A DNA stretch of 24,551 bases from Anaerolineaceae bacterium UBA6086 (GTDB lineage Bacteria > Chloroflexota > Anaerolineae > Anaerolineales > Anaerolineaceae). The stretch spans positions 1 through 24,551 of the forward strand of contig DIXG01000102.1 in NCBI GenBank assembly GCA_002436005.1. The letters are read 5' to 3'. Each line of letters begins with the position of its first letter. Position 1 is the stretch's first letter. Below, one piece after another: positions 1 through 7,478 of the stretch. Position numbers and translations under genes: made by a program. Under the pieces are notes generated by a model. That model saw only the letters and a list, made by a program, of their open reading frames with translations. It was not told where the DNA came from and ran no database searches.

Positions 1-1347
1 CTGGCTTTGATGTATGCAGGACTGCGCAGCCTTCTGGTGGTTCATCCCGATCAGCTCAGTCATATTCAATCACTGACCGGACTGACGATAGCAGAAGACC
101 TGCGCGATCAATTTTCTGATCGAGTTACCCTCTACCATTGGGCGTTGACTCATCTTTTTGACCAATGCAAACCAGGCCAGGTCGCCCATATGGAGCCTGC
201 CTGGCATCGCAGCGAATTTACAGATTACATCGTGCAGAACAGACTCTTCACCTTCAACCTGTCATGCTATCAACAGGGTAAAGTGCGTTCGCTCGGCCAG
301 AAATTGCTATTACTCCTGGTTGCCGGGCCGCTCGGTCTCAGAAATTTTCTCTTCGAAACACACCTGGATGGCGCTGTGCGCAAACTCGCACTCTTCTTGC
401 TGGGATCAGGCGCCCCAGAAACCCGGCTTGGATTTTCTATCCAGCAAAACGTGAAAAGCCTGCCCTATCCAACCATCTTTGGGTGGCATACCGATCGTGA
501 TGACGAGTTGGCGTTCATGCTGGCTGTTTCAGCCAATGGGCTTCGGTTGGCGCCAACTTTCCTTGCCAACAACTTCTCCTTCCACAGCCAGCTTCCGGCC
601 AGCGTCCCATTCAAACAGCATTACCGATCCAAAACCGATGTGGCGCTTGAGAAAAAAGTCTATCTGACGTTCACACTTTCAGATGGCGATCAGTTCACCC
701 TGATGAATACCGCCGAGGTGGGCAACTGGCGCCGACCCGAGCACGGCAAAGTGCCGTTCAACTGGGAGGTCCAACCTTTGCTGGTAGAGATCGCCCCTGC
801 CCTGCTCGGCTATTATTACCGCAACCTGACAGAAAACGATATATTGGTCGCAGGGCCTTCAGGTGCGGGGTATGTGATCCCGCCACTGGTGCCCAATCTG
901 CCGAAATACATGGCAGAAAGCGCTCGCCTGTGTGACGCCGCAGATATCCGCATCACAACGTCATACACCGCCAATCCCCCCAGGCGCGTGATCCGGGATC
1001 ACGCCAATGCACCTGGAGATTTTCTGGGGTTCATCGCCGGCTACTTCCATCTCAACCGCACCCCCATGACCATGGCAGGCGCACGCCCCTTTGTGTCCTA
1101 TACCTGGCCGCATGTCAGCCAGATCGGATGGAATGCGAATGAAGTGCTGGAGGGCATCCGAAAACTCATTGATGCCCCAGGAGAGGGCCCTCGTTTCATC
1201 GCCTGCCACCTTTTTGCTTACTGCACAACCATTGCAGATGTCTATCAATTTATTTCAAACCTTGACCCATGCAAAGTTAAAGTCGTTCGGGCAGATGAAT
1301 TCCTCATCGCCAGCAAATTATTCATGCAAAAGGAGACTAATTTATGA
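1..1347 (+). CDS. GxGYxYP-family protein, C-terminal part (5' end outside window)
   Basis: The frame is open from the first base, so the true start lies upstream and about 448 codons are visible. A G-A-G-Y-V-I-P element near position 862 fits the GxGYxYP signature that names this family of putative glycoside hydrolases, with I in place of the second Y. It is followed by a P-x-L-V-P-N-L-P stretch. Nothing in the visible part looks like a membrane segment or a catalytic site I can name. Family members are usually longer than the visible part, which agrees with a missing N-terminal domain. The stop overlaps the start of the GPH symporter by 4 bp (ATGA), so the two are probably translated together, and a role in degradation or processing of a sugar imported by the symporter is plausible. 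The family call is fairly secure; substrate and activity are unknown. Confidence 0.72.
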   Translation: MALMYAGLRSLLVVHPDQLSHIQSLTGLTIAEDLRDQFSDRVTLYHWALTHLFDQCKPGQVAHMEPAWHRSEFTDYIVQNRLFTFNLSCYQQGKVRSLGQKLLLLLVAGPLGLRNFLFETHLDGAVRKLALFLLGSGAPETRLGFSIQQNVKSLPYPTIFGWHTDRDDELAFMLAVSANGLRLAPTFLANNFSFHSQLPASVPFKQHYRSKTDVALEKKVYLTFTLSDGDQFTLMNTAEVGNWRRPEHGKVPFNWEVQPLLVEIAPALLGYYYRNLTENDILVAGPSGAGYVIPPLVPNLPKYMAESARLCDAADIRITTSYTANPPRRVIRDHANAPGDFLGFIAGYFHLNRTPMTMAGARPFVSYTWPHVSQIGWNANEVLEGIRKLIDAPGEGPRFIACHLFAYCTTIADVYQFISNLDPCKVKVVRADEFLIASKLFMQKETNL

Positions 1348-2723
1348 ATAACACCCCTGCTTCAGAAAAGTTGAGCAATACAACCAAATTTTTGTATGGA
1401 ATTTCAGACCTGGGCATTCAAACATTGGTCGCTTCGATCCAGTTCTGGCTGCTGTTCTATTACACTGATGTCGCCCACATCGACCCGGCAATCGCCGGAA
1501 CAGCCCTGATGGTCGGTAAACTGACCTGGGATGCCATCAATGACCCGCTTTTTGGTTATCTTTCAGACAAAACGCGCACTCGTTGGGGACGGCGCCGACC
1601 CTGGATGCTTTTTGGTGCGCTTCCCCTAGGACTTTCAACCTGGCTCATGTTTTCGCTGCCAGAGGGACTGACCGGGATCAAAGCCTTTTTGGCTGTTGTC
1701 ATCACTTTTCTCCTCTTTGATACCTTTCACTCAGCGGTAAGCATTTCTTATTATGCACTCACGCCTGAACTGACGCTGGATTACCGTGAACGCACCTCCC
1801 TGACAACAGTACGAGAGGTCTTCACAGTCTTAGGGTACATCATTGGCGCAGGCATCACAAAAATGGTGGCGGATATTTTCCAAAACAGCTTCCAATTTAC
1901 CACCCAGCAATCCTGGAGCACCTTGGGCGCAACCTTTGGCTTTGTGGCTGTCATCTCCATCCTCACGACTGCCCTGACAATCAAAGAGCGCAAACGACCG
2001 GATTTTGTTCCCAATTCGATGCCGCCCATCAAAGCCTTTTTGATCACATTTAAAAATAAGCCTTTCATGCAGCTCATGGCAGCACAATTTCTGAGCAGTT
2101 TCAGCTTTACTCTGCTCACGTCCCTACTGTCTTATTACACGATTTATCAAATCAAAATGGAGGAACAGCTCACGCTGATTATGTTGATCCTGCTGGGCTG
2201 CATCGGGATTTTCTTATTTCCCTGGCGATACCTTTCGGACAAAATCAACAAAGGACCTTCCTACGCGTTGGGTTTGTTCATCGCCAGTCTCGCCATAATT
2301 GCCACGTTTTTTTATCCTAATGAGCCCACGCCCCTCATTTATGTCACAGCGGCTATAGCAGGGTTGGGGTTTTCAGGTCAATGGGTATTCCCCTGGAGTA
2401 TGCTGCCGGATGTGGTGGAATATGACCAGGTTATGACCGGGGAACGGCACGAAGGCATCTACTACGGCATGTGGTCCTTCTTAGGGAAGTTTACCGGTGC
2501 CCTGGGCATAGCAGTAAGTGGTTGGGCTCTGTCCCTGTTTGGCTATGTTGCCAACCAGCCACAGCAGACCGCGCGGGCATTGCTTGGAATTCGATTGTTC
2601 TTCGGACCTGTCCCTGCAGTTGTCCTCCTCGTCAGCCTGCCTTTACTGATCTGGTATCCAATTACACGCGACTCGCACCAGAAGTTGCTGGACCAGATCA
2701 CAAAGAAAGATCCACAACGATAA
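1344..2723 (+). CDS. GPH-family sugar:cation symporter (MFS superfamily)
   Basis: This 459-residue membrane protein has about twelve hydrophobic segments. The N-terminal half carries the glycoside-pentoside-hexuronide (MelB-like) signature: Y-G-I-S-D-L-G, then D-A-I-N-D-P-L-F-G-Y-L-S-D and the basic loop R-T-R-W-G-R-R-R-P-W between helices 2 and 3. Members import oligosaccharides, glycosides or uronides with Na+ or H+. The length is normal for the family. Its ATG overlaps the stop of the GxGYxYP gene (ATGA), indicating translational coupling and one operon. The substrate cannot be read from sequence. A hairpin at 2750-2805 probably ends the operon. Confidence 0.9.
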   Translation: MNNTPASEKLSNTTKFLYGISDLGIQTLVASIQFWLLFYYTDVAHIDPAIAGTALMVGKLTWDAINDPLFGYLSDKTRTRWGRRRPWMLFGALPLGLSTWLMFSLPEGLTGIKAFLAVVITFLLFDTFHSAVSISYYALTPELTLDYRERTSLTTVREVFTVLGYIIGAGITKMVADIFQNSFQFTTQQSWSTLGATFGFVAVISILTTALTIKERKRPDFVPNSMPPIKAFLITFKNKPFMQLMAAQFLSSFSFTLLTSLLSYYTIYQIKMEEQLTLIMLILLGCIGIFLFPWRYLSDKINKGPSYALGLFIASLAIIATFFYPNEPTPLIYVTAAIAGLGFSGQWVFPWSMLPDVVEYDQVMTGERHEGIYYGMWSFLGKFTGALGIAVSGWALSLFGYVANQPQQTARALLGIRLFFGPVPAVVLLVSLPLLIWYPITRDSHQKLLDQITKKDPQR

Positions 2724-2749
2724 GAACCAAGAAGCTTAGATCAAAAAAC

Positions 2750-2805
2750 CTCACCGCACAACAAGTAGATTTTTTCCAGAAATTGATTTCGAATTGTGCG
2801 GTGAG
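2750..2805. terminator. 12-bp perfect inverted repeat, probable bidirectional terminator
   Basis: CTCACCGCACAA at 2750-2761 is exactly complementary to TTGTGCGGTGAG at 2794-2805, with a 32-nt loop. Read on the minus strand, the stem is followed by GTTTTTTGA, a usable U-tract. On the plus strand it is followed by the weaker TTCGATTTAATTT. It lies 26 bp after the symporter stop, and its right arm on the minus strand contains the stop of the frameshifted frame at 2751-2992, so it sits between two converging reading frames. The long loop is unusual for an intrinsic terminator, so a protein-binding palindrome is an alternative. Confidence 0.55.
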
Positions 2806-2992
2806 TTCGATTTAATTTCATCGACTACTTCTATTCGCCCGTTCACATAACACTCACCAAACTTGATCACCCAGGTCGAAGCTCACCTTTAGGGATCGTT
2901 CTGCAAAGATCGTCAGCATACCAGATGTACTTTTCTCTTTTCAAATGCCCATTATGTGGATAGTATTCGTCAATGATCCTCGCCAAAAACAA
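2751..2992 (-). pseudogene. candidate small gene broken by a frameshift
   Basis: Two adjacent minus-strand frames read as one coherent protein. The first (2992 down to 2867) reads ...DEYYPHNGHLKREKYIWYAD... and then meets a stop. The next frame, entered at about 2876, continues T-W-V-I-K-F-G-E-C-Y-V-N-G-R-I-E-V-V-D-E-I and runs to a TGA at 2751-2753 inside the terminator-like hairpin. One missing base near 2876-2878 would join them into about 80 residues. A TATAAT on the minus strand (3001-3006) lies just upstream. There is no ATG; TTG codons at 2990-2992 and 2984-2986 are the only conventional candidates. I do not recognise the family. The rest of 2724-3088 holds only the hairpin and the promoter of the XRE gene. 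A sequencing error, true decay or chance are all possible. Confidence 0.35.
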
Positions 2993-3031
2993 TCAACAAA
3001 ATTATAAAAACAAGTAAAATCATGAAAGATA

Positions 3032-3060
3032 TTCAAATTTTTAATTCTTAATGGTAAAAT
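3032..3060 (+). promoter_or_regulatory. promoter of the XRE-cupin gene
   Basis: TTCAAA at 3032-3037 lies 17 bp before TAAAAT at 3055-3060, which is preceded by TGG as an extended -10. The predicted start of transcription near 3067 leaves a leader of about 22 nt containing the GAAAGG ribosome binding site at 3075-3080. The same TGGTAAAAT string occurs at 19441-19449 ahead of the TPR gene. Confidence 0.5.
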
Positions 3061-3088
3061 AATATCAATAATATGAAAGGATTATAAA

Positions 3089-3694
3089 ATGGCTACTTTA
3101 GGACAGAAATTACGTGAACTAAGGCACCAAAAAGGTTACAAACTCAATGAAGTTGCAGAAGGGGCAGATCTTTCCATCTCATTCATTTCTCTAATCGAAC
3201 GTGACAAGGCGTCGATCTCCGTTGAAAACCTGAGTAAACTGGCAAATTATTATAATGTTCGTCTATTCCAAATCTTCCAGGATATTGAAGAGGAAGACGC
3301 CCATATTGTTCGAGAGGAACAAATGCGGGAATGGGAAACCTTAGGGGATGCCAACCGGACCAATCTCTATTTGCTTTCTCCTGAGGAAAATCTTTCCTTC
3401 AAAGCCATCCTGGCGCGTATCCCCCCAGGATCTCAACATGAAGAAATTCAGCTTCAGAAGGGAGAGACCTTTATTTATGTCAAAGAAGGGCAGCTTGAGA
3501 TTCTTTTGCCCAATAAAAAGCCCATTCCACTTTCTGAAGGCGACAGCGCTCACCTGGCAAGTTTTAAGGGTACACTGCTGAAAAATGTTAATGAGGACGC
3601 GCCAGTGACATTGTTGATTGTTGCCTCATCTACAACTCAGCACATCAACAAGCAGGGAGATATGCTCCGCTATGTTGAGATCGTCCAGGAATAA
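3089..3694 (+). CDS. XRE-family transcriptional regulator with C-terminal cupin domain
   Basis: This 201-residue protein has an N-terminal helix-turn-helix of about 60 residues (LGQKLRELRHQKGYKLNEVA, then S-I-S-F-I-S-L-I-E-R-D). A linker follows, then a small cupin beta-barrel around residues 105-185 (P-P-G-S-Q-H-E-E-I-Q, G-E-T-F-I-Y-V-K-E-G, L-S-E-G-D-S-A-H-L). This architecture is typical of regulators that sense a small ligand through the cupin and control a metabolic or polyamine/amino-acid operon. The start is set by GAAAGG eight bases upstream. The gene is flanked by its own promoter and terminator, so it is monocistronic. It faces away from the broken gene at 2751-2992, which could have been a target. 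The ligand is unknown. Confidence 0.9.
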   Translation: MATLGQKLRELRHQKGYKLNEVAEGADLSISFISLIERDKASISVENLSKLANYYNVRLFQIFQDIEEEDAHIVREEQMREWETLGDANRTNLYLLSPEENLSFKAILARIPPGSQHEEIQLQKGETFIYVKEGQLEILLPNKKPIPLSEGDSAHLASFKGTLLKNVNEDAPVTLLIVASSTTQHINKQGDMLRYVEIVQE

Positions 3695-3772
3695 CAATTT
3701 AATCATCACTCAAAGGTGTAATGCCGCGTCCCACCTCCCCTAACAGAAGAGCGTTGGGATAGATTCAATTTC

Positions 3773-3803
3773 AAAAAACTTTGCTTTCAGCGAAGTTTTT
3801 TAA
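3773..3803 (+). terminator. intrinsic terminator after the XRE-cupin gene
   Basis: AAAAAACTTTGC (3773-3784) pairs with GCGAAGTTTTTT (3790-3801) through one U-G wobble, around a five-base loop TTTCA. The 3' arm ends in six T. It lies about 80 bp after the regulator stop. The A-rich left arm makes it potentially bidirectional. Confidence 0.75.
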
Positions 3804-3834
3804 TTTAATCGAGACTAAAAATAAACCAAAACAC

Positions 3835-3863
3835 TTGACAAAGATAAATTATTAGTGTATTAT
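3835..3863 (+). promoter_or_regulatory. near-consensus sigma-70 promoter without a downstream gene
   Basis: A perfect -35 box TTGACA (3835-3840) is separated by exactly 17 bp from TATTAT (3858-3863). Predicted transcription start is about 3870. The next gene start is more than 300 bp away and an intrinsic terminator intervenes at 3946-3976, so this promoter should make a short RNA of about 105 nt. Confidence 0.75.
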
Positions 3864-3869
3864 TTAGAT

Positions 3870-3976
3870 ACACTTTGTCATAATTTTTCCTCCAGAAGAA
3901 TTACAGGCAAACGAAACAAATCTTCAATATTTCTCTCCCTCAATGAAAAGACCGCTCAAAAATGGGCGGTCTTTTT
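3870..3976 (+). ncRNA. candidate small RNA, about 107 nt
   Basis: The segment lies between a strong promoter and a strong intrinsic terminator. It holds no reading frame with a ribosome binding site; the only ATG (3943) opens an 18-codon frame running through the terminator. The body is A/U-rich and largely unstructured by eye. It contains U/C-rich single-stranded tracts, including UUUUUCCUCC ending at 3893 and CUCUCCCUC near 3932-3940. The first contains the complement of a Shine-Dalgarno core, which suggests a trans-acting antisense RNA that masks ribosome binding sites. No known RNA family is recognised. The role is inference; the promoter and terminator are seen directly. Confidence 0.5.
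3946..3976 (+). terminator. strong intrinsic terminator
   Basis: AAAAGACCGCTC (3946-3957) pairs with GGGCGGTCTTTT (3964-3975) with one G-U pair, closing a six-base loop AAAAAT, and ends in a run of five T. It is one of the clearest terminators in the window and closes the candidate small RNA transcript. Confidence 0.85.
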
Positions 3977-4015
3977 GCATTCATTGCAGCGAAAAATAGA
4001 CTATTGGAAAAGGGC

Positions 4016-4045
4016 TTGATATTGAATAGGCACACTCTCTATAAT
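4016..4045 (+). promoter_or_regulatory. promoter of the DUF333 lipoprotein gene
   Basis: TTGATA (4016-4021) and a perfect TATAAT (4040-4045) are 18 bp apart. Transcription would start near 4052 and give a leader of roughly 160 nt before the start codon at 4211. I see no riboswitch class or clear hairpin in that leader. Confidence 0.55.
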
Positions 4046-4210
4046 CGAAATTAAACAACGAGCGCATTTCTGTCATCCCGGTTTCCACATCTTCACACCT
4101 TATCGACAAAGTTCACTCCATTTGGAACAACATTGAGCGAGTTTGCGTCTGATATTCATGAAGTTTACATCACTGGTTTGGCTGTAAAAAATGATTTTCG
4201 GGAGGATACC

Positions 4211-4441
4211 ATGTCTAAAAAATTATCTATCATTTTAATGATTCTGGTTTTTTCATTGCTGTTATCAGCGTGCAAGCCCAAAACTGAACTTGCCAACCCT
4301 GCCTCTGAGTATTGCGAAGAGAATGGTGGTAAAGTGGAGATCAGGGAAGACGAATCGGGCGGTCAGGTCGGCTACTGCGTCTTTCCGGATGGCAGCGAAT
4401 GTGAAGAGTGGGCGTATATGCGTGGTGAATGTGAACCCTGA
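4211..4441 (+). CDS. small DUF333-domain lipoprotein
   Basis: The ATG at 4211 is chosen because GGGAGG precedes it and because it places a lipoprotein signal at the N-terminus: M-S-K-K, a hydrophobic core, then the lipobox L-L-S-A-C. The frame is open farther upstream to a TTG at 4133 but lacks a ribosome binding site there. The mature part is a DUF333 domain: N-P-A-S-E-Y-C-E-E-N-G-G-K-V-E-I near its start, then G-Y-C-V-F-P-D-G-S-E-C-E-E-W-A-Y and G-E-C, with four conserved cysteines likely forming disulphides. It should be anchored on the outer face of the membrane. The family is widespread and its function is not established; the old label 'hemolysin' is poorly supported. Confidence 0.85.
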   Translation: MSKKLSIILMILVFSLLLSACKPKTELANPASEYCEENGGKVEIREDESGGQVGYCVFPDGSECEEWAYMRGECEP

Positions 4442-4448
4442 TCAGGGT
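4435..4448. repeat. perfect palindrome over the lipoprotein stop codon
   Basis: ACCCTGATCAGGGT is self-complementary and contains the TGA stop (4439-4441). It may fold as a short hairpin at the 3' end of the message, but no U-tract follows, so it is a weak terminator candidate. The rest of 4449-4781 (about 330 bp) shows no convincing gene, repeat or RNA. Confidence 0.35.
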
Positions 4449-4781
4449 CTTCAGCTCACCGCAGGCTGACACAAACTGAAACACATACCACCCCCCTCAT
4501 TCTAGTAATAGCTGTCCTACCCACCTTTGCTGAGTAAACGCAGATTGCCAGGAATATTTTAGTTGTTTTCAACGCGTCCATATTCGGGATTTTAGATGAA
4601 TTGCCCTCTGGTGTGGTGGTCTCCTCCACCCCGCCGGTCGAATCACCAGGTCTCTCTTGGACCGTATCCTGAACATAATAATAGATTAACGCACAGGATG
4701 CCTTAACTGAACACATTACGTCAGGGTATCCCTGTGGTTAAGTCAACTTTTGCCAGATTATGCTCATTTTTCGTATTAAAT

Positions 4782-4809
4782 TTGGATTTTTTGAAGAAAA
4801 GTGTATAAT
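4782..4809 (+). promoter_or_regulatory. promoter of the ABC transporter gene (near-leaderless)
   Basis: A perfect TATAAT (4804-4809) with TTGGAT (4782-4787) 16 bp upstream predicts a transcription start at about 4816, only three bases before the ATG at 4819. No ribosome binding site is present. The box overlaps an in-frame GTG at 4801, which rules out that earlier start. Confidence 0.6.
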
Positions 4810-4818
4810 TCACACGGT

Positions 4819-6546
4819 ATGAAACTATTACTCCGTTTTGCGAAAAAATACGCCTTAGCCCTGACGATCACTGTGCTCAGCATGTTGATCCTCGTTGGCG
4901 CCCAACTCCTAATCCCCTGGTTGATTCGAACGCTGATTGAATTGGTCACCGAACAGCAGGTATCACCTGAAACAATGGGGACCATCAGCCGCCTGACCCT
5001 GATAGCGCTCATCACTTTTATTGCTCGGGGTATGGTTCAGTTCCTGCGCAGTTACATGGCGCACATCGCCGGCTGGGGCGTTGTTTCAGACGCTCGAAAA
5101 TACGTTTACGAACACATGCAGCGCTTGTCCCTGCATTTTTATGAAGACAAACAAACCGGTCAATTGATGTCCAGGGTGGTCAACGATACCGATCTCTTTG
5201 AGCGGATGATCGCGCATGCCATCCCTGATGTACTTGTCAACGTGATTACCTTCATCAGCATCACCATTGTTTTAGCGAGCATGAACTTACGGCTCACACT
5301 TTACAGCATGGCACCCATCCCCCTGGTCATCCTGGCGCTGGTCTTGTTTTCAAAATATGTCAGGCCAGCATTCCGCCGCCGTCAACGTGAGGTCGGTGAG
5401 TTAAATGCTGTTTTAAATGATAGCATCGCAGGCATCCGTGAAATCAAAGCTTTTAACCGTGAAAGTGAACAGCTGGAACGCGTTGAACTCGGAATTGAAC
5501 GGTACCGGTTATCGCTGCTGACTGCACTGCGCCTGATGGCCATCTTTCAACCTTTCATCGATTTTTCCACCTCGATTGGGCAGCTGGTGGTGATCTTCTT
5601 TGGCGGTCAAATGGCGCTGCAAGGCACTCTGCCAATCGCAGACCTGGTCGCTTTCTTCCTTTATCTCGAAATGTTCTATCAACCCATCCGAGCCCTGGGC
5701 ATGTCCTGGGAAGCCGTCCAGGAGGCTATGGCTGGCTTCGATCGCGTAGCTGAACTGCTCTCTGAAGATCCAGAGGTCAGGAGCCCTGCCAGGCCTGTGG
5801 CGCTGCCCGAAAAGATTACAGGACATTTGGAGCTGGAAAATGTTAGCTTCAGCTACAGCGATGGTGAGACGGTTTTGGAGAACATCAACCTGGAAATCCC
5901 TGCCTCGCATGTGGTCGCTTTGGTGGGTCCAACCGGCGTCGGAAAATCAACCCTCGTCAGCCTGATCCCCCGATTCTACGATGTCAACAAAGGCATCATC
6001 AAACTGGATGGGATTGATATTCGCGATATTGAGCTGGAAAAACTTCGCAATAACATCAGCATCGTCCTCCAGGATGTATTTTTATTCCATGGGTCGGTTC
6101 GTGAAAACATCCTATTTGGCAATCCAGGCGCGTCGGACGAAGAGATCATCGCAGCGGCAAAAGTGGCGAATGCCCATGATTTTATCGCTGCCCTACCAGA
6201 AGGATACAACACCATCATCGGTGAGCGCGGCGTCAAATTATCTGGCGGTCAGAAGCAGCGAATCTCCATCGCCCGTGCTGTGTTAAAGAATACGCCCATA
6301 TTAATACTTGACGAAGCCACATCCTCAGTGGATACCGAAACCGAGTTGCTGATCCAACAAGCGCTGGAACGGTTGATGAAAGGCCGGACCACCATCATCA
6401 TTGCGCATCGCCTATCCACCATCCGCAACGCAAATAAAATTGTGGTGTTGGAAGGAAAAGAAATTGTGGAGCAGGGCACGCACAGTGAACTGCTGGCAGT
6501 GAATGGGATGTATAGAAGATTGTATACGGTGCAGGAAAATATGTAA
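4819..6546 (+). CDS. ABC exporter half-transporter (permease fused to ATPase)
   Basis: The protein is 575 residues from the ATG. Residues 1-300 form a six-helix exporter membrane domain; a cytoplasmic nucleotide-binding domain follows. Visible motifs are Walker A G-P-T-G-V-G-K-S-T (370-378), Q-loop L-Q-D-V-F-L-F, signature L-S-G-G-Q (474-478), Walker B I-L-I-L-D-E (495-499) and the switch histidine H530 in I-I-A-H-R-L-S-T. All catalytic elements are intact. The class is MsbA/BmrA-like, so it should dimerise and export a lipid, drug or peptide. It stands alone rather than paired with a second half-transporter, which suggests a homodimer. The upstream GTG at 4801 is rejected because the promoter's -10 box lies inside that extension. 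Substrate unknown. Confidence 0.9.
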   Translation: MKLLLRFAKKYALALTITVLSMLILVGAQLLIPWLIRTLIELVTEQQVSPETMGTISRLTLIALITFIARGMVQFLRSYMAHIAGWGVVSDARKYVYEHMQRLSLHFYEDKQTGQLMSRVVNDTDLFERMIAHAIPDVLVNVITFISITIVLASMNLRLTLYSMAPIPLVILALVLFSKYVRPAFRRRQREVGELNAVLNDSIAGIREIKAFNRESEQLERVELGIERYRLSLLTALRLMAIFQPFIDFSTSIGQLVVIFFGGQMALQGTLPIADLVAFFLYLEMFYQPIRALGMSWEAVQEAMAGFDRVAELLSEDPEVRSPARPVALPEKITGHLELENVSFSYSDGETVLENINLEIPASHVVALVGPTGVGKSTLVSLIPRFYDVNKGIIKLDGIDIRDIELEKLRNNISIVLQDVFLFHGSVRENILFGNPGASDEEIIAAAKVANAHDFIAALPEGYNTIIGERGVKLSGGQKQRISIARAVLKNTPILILDEATSSVDTETELLIQQALERLMKGRTTIIIAHRLSTIRNANKIVVLEGKEIVEQGTHSELLAVNGMYRRLYTVQENM

Positions 6547-6568
6547 TTCCAAAAGGTGAGATTATTAC

Positions 6569-6600
6569 CGCGCTGAGGATCCTCAGCGCGTTATTTGTTT
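6569..6600. terminator. shared terminator between converging genes
   Basis: A 22-bp perfect palindrome, CGCGCTGAGGATCCTCAGCGCG (6569-6590, shown as its two arms CGCGCTGAGGA and TCCTCAGCGCG), is followed on the plus strand by TTATTTGTTTCTT. It lies between the ABC gene stop (6546) and the stop of the minus-strand YigZ gene (6591). The T-tract is interrupted and overlaps the end of the YigZ gene. Confidence 0.65.
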
Positions 6601-7238
6601 CTTAAGGGCACAATTGTGTGATCACTATGTTCAATGGTGATAAATTCGACCGTTCCGCGGGTCAGTTCGGTAATATTTTTCTGGAAAGACACCAGCTGTT
6701 CATCAGGCAACCTCACGGTCAGTGTCACATCTGCACCATAAGCCTCATCCCTGATGATGCCGAGATGATAGTTAACGCTCAAACGAATTTGTTCAAAAAG
6801 CGCATAGGGAGCCACAAACATGAGTGTTGTAGTGGACAACTTGCGTGCCAAGGGCAGCGATTCCAGTAAAGCCCGAACGCTGTCACTGTATGCCCGCACC
6901 AGCCCACCGGTTCCCAGCTTGGTTCCGCCAAAATAACGCGTGATTACAAGTGCTACATCTCCCAAACCACTCCCCTGCAAGACCGCCAAGGCTGGTCTGC
7001 CCGCTGTTCCTGATGGTTCCCCATCATCTGAACAATGCGCAATCGTTGAGCTGCCATGACCGATCAAATACACTGGCACATGGTGAGATGCATCCGGAAA
7101 TTTTTCTTGAATCTCCTTGACAAAGGCTTTGGCTTCATCCACGCTGAAAACAGGTGCTGCGCAGGTGATGAAGCGCGAATTCTTCTCAATGATTTCGACT
7201 TGAGTCCGCCTGGCGGGAATAAATCGGTTTTCAGACAT
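6591..7238 (-). CDS. yigZ: YigZ/IMPACT family protein (UPF0029)
   Basis: This protein of about 215 residues has the N-terminal UPF0029 (IMPACT-type) domain and a C-terminal DUF1949 domain. Recognisable family blocks are K-N-S-R-F-I-T, the sequence D-A-S-H-H-V-P-V-Y, then S-D-D-G-E-P-S-G-T-A-G-R-P, and V-I-T-R-Y-F-G-G-T-K-L-G-T-G-G-L-V-R-A-Y. The family is conserved across bacteria; eukaryotic IMPACT binds GCN1 and modulates translation stress signalling, but the bacterial role is not settled. Two ATGs, at 7242-7244 and 7236-7238, are possible. Neither has a ribosome binding site. A TATAGA lies 8 bp ahead of the second, so I prefer it as a near-leaderless start. Confidence 0.88.
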   Translation of the reverse strand: MSENRFIPARRTQVEIIEKNSRFITCAAPVFSVDEAKAFVKEIQEKFPDASHHVPVYLIGHGSSTIAHCSDDGEPSGTAGRPALAVLQGSGLGDVALVITRYFGGTKLGTGGLVRAYSDSVRALLESLPLARKLSTTTLMFVAPYALFEQIRLSVNYHLGIIRDEAYGADVTLTVRLPDEQLVSFQKNITELTRGTVEFITIEHSDHTIVPLRNK

Positions 7239-7261
7239 AACCATTCTCTATAGACATTGAC

Positions 7262-7351
7262 TTTGATCAGTCATTCTACCCCATCAATCCAAATCCGAAA
7301 GTCCCAGCACTTTTACTCATCAATCAAACAATCTTTGATTAGGTCATTCTA
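7262..7351. repeat. imperfect direct repeat pair beside the tRNA-like remnant
   Basis: CTTTGATCAGTCATTCTA (starting 7261) recurs as CTTTGATTAGGTCATTCTA (starting about 7333), with one substitution and one inserted base, 72 bp apart. The second copy abuts the tRNA-like fragment at 7355. The pair suggests a past local duplication. Confidence 0.45.
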
Positions 7352-7354
7352 ATA

Positions 7355-7431
7355 CCCCCACGGGGCGCCAAGGGCACTTTGTTCGAACCCATGTCCTGGC
7401 ACCTGCACCCTCTGCGGGTGTTGAAAGGGCT
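7355..7431 (-). other. rearranged tRNA-Glu-like remnant
   Basis: Several blocks of the neighbouring tRNA-Glu recur here on the same strand: CCCCGTGGGGG (7355-7365, the T-stem/acceptor end), GGGTTCGAA (7382-7390, T-loop), CCAGGAC (7393-7399, D-arm side) and AGCCCTTTCAA (7421-7431, anticodon arm with UUC). Spacing is wrong and the D-arm block lies 3' of the anticodon block, so the piece cannot fold as a tRNA. It looks like a decayed or rearranged copy, perhaps two partial copies. It is not functional as a tRNA in my reading. Confidence 0.45.
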
Positions 7432-7440
7432 CCAATTAAA

Positions 7441-7474
7441 ATCAAAAACGACCCAAAGAAAGTATTAGGTCGTT
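7441..7474 (-). terminator. terminator of tRNA-Glu
   Basis: On the minus strand AACGACC and GGTCGTT (plus coordinates 7468-7474 and 7447-7453) form a 7-bp stem around a 14-nt loop, followed by TTTGATTTT. It starts five bases beyond the tRNA 3' end, the expected place. Confidence 0.65.
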
Positions 7475-7478
7475 CCTG

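Noticed and set aside
3943..3999. 18-codon frame starting inside the candidate small RNA
   Set aside because: It has no ribosome binding site and runs straight through the terminator stem.
4456..4716. 86-codon minus-strand frame in the gap before the ABC transporter
   Set aside because: No promoter or ribosome binding site fits, the composition is odd (repeated V-C-V-S) and no domain is visible.
6569..6590. 22-bp perfect palindrome as a regulatory operator
   Set aside because: Its position between two converging stop codons and the following T-rich stretch make a shared terminator the simpler explanation.
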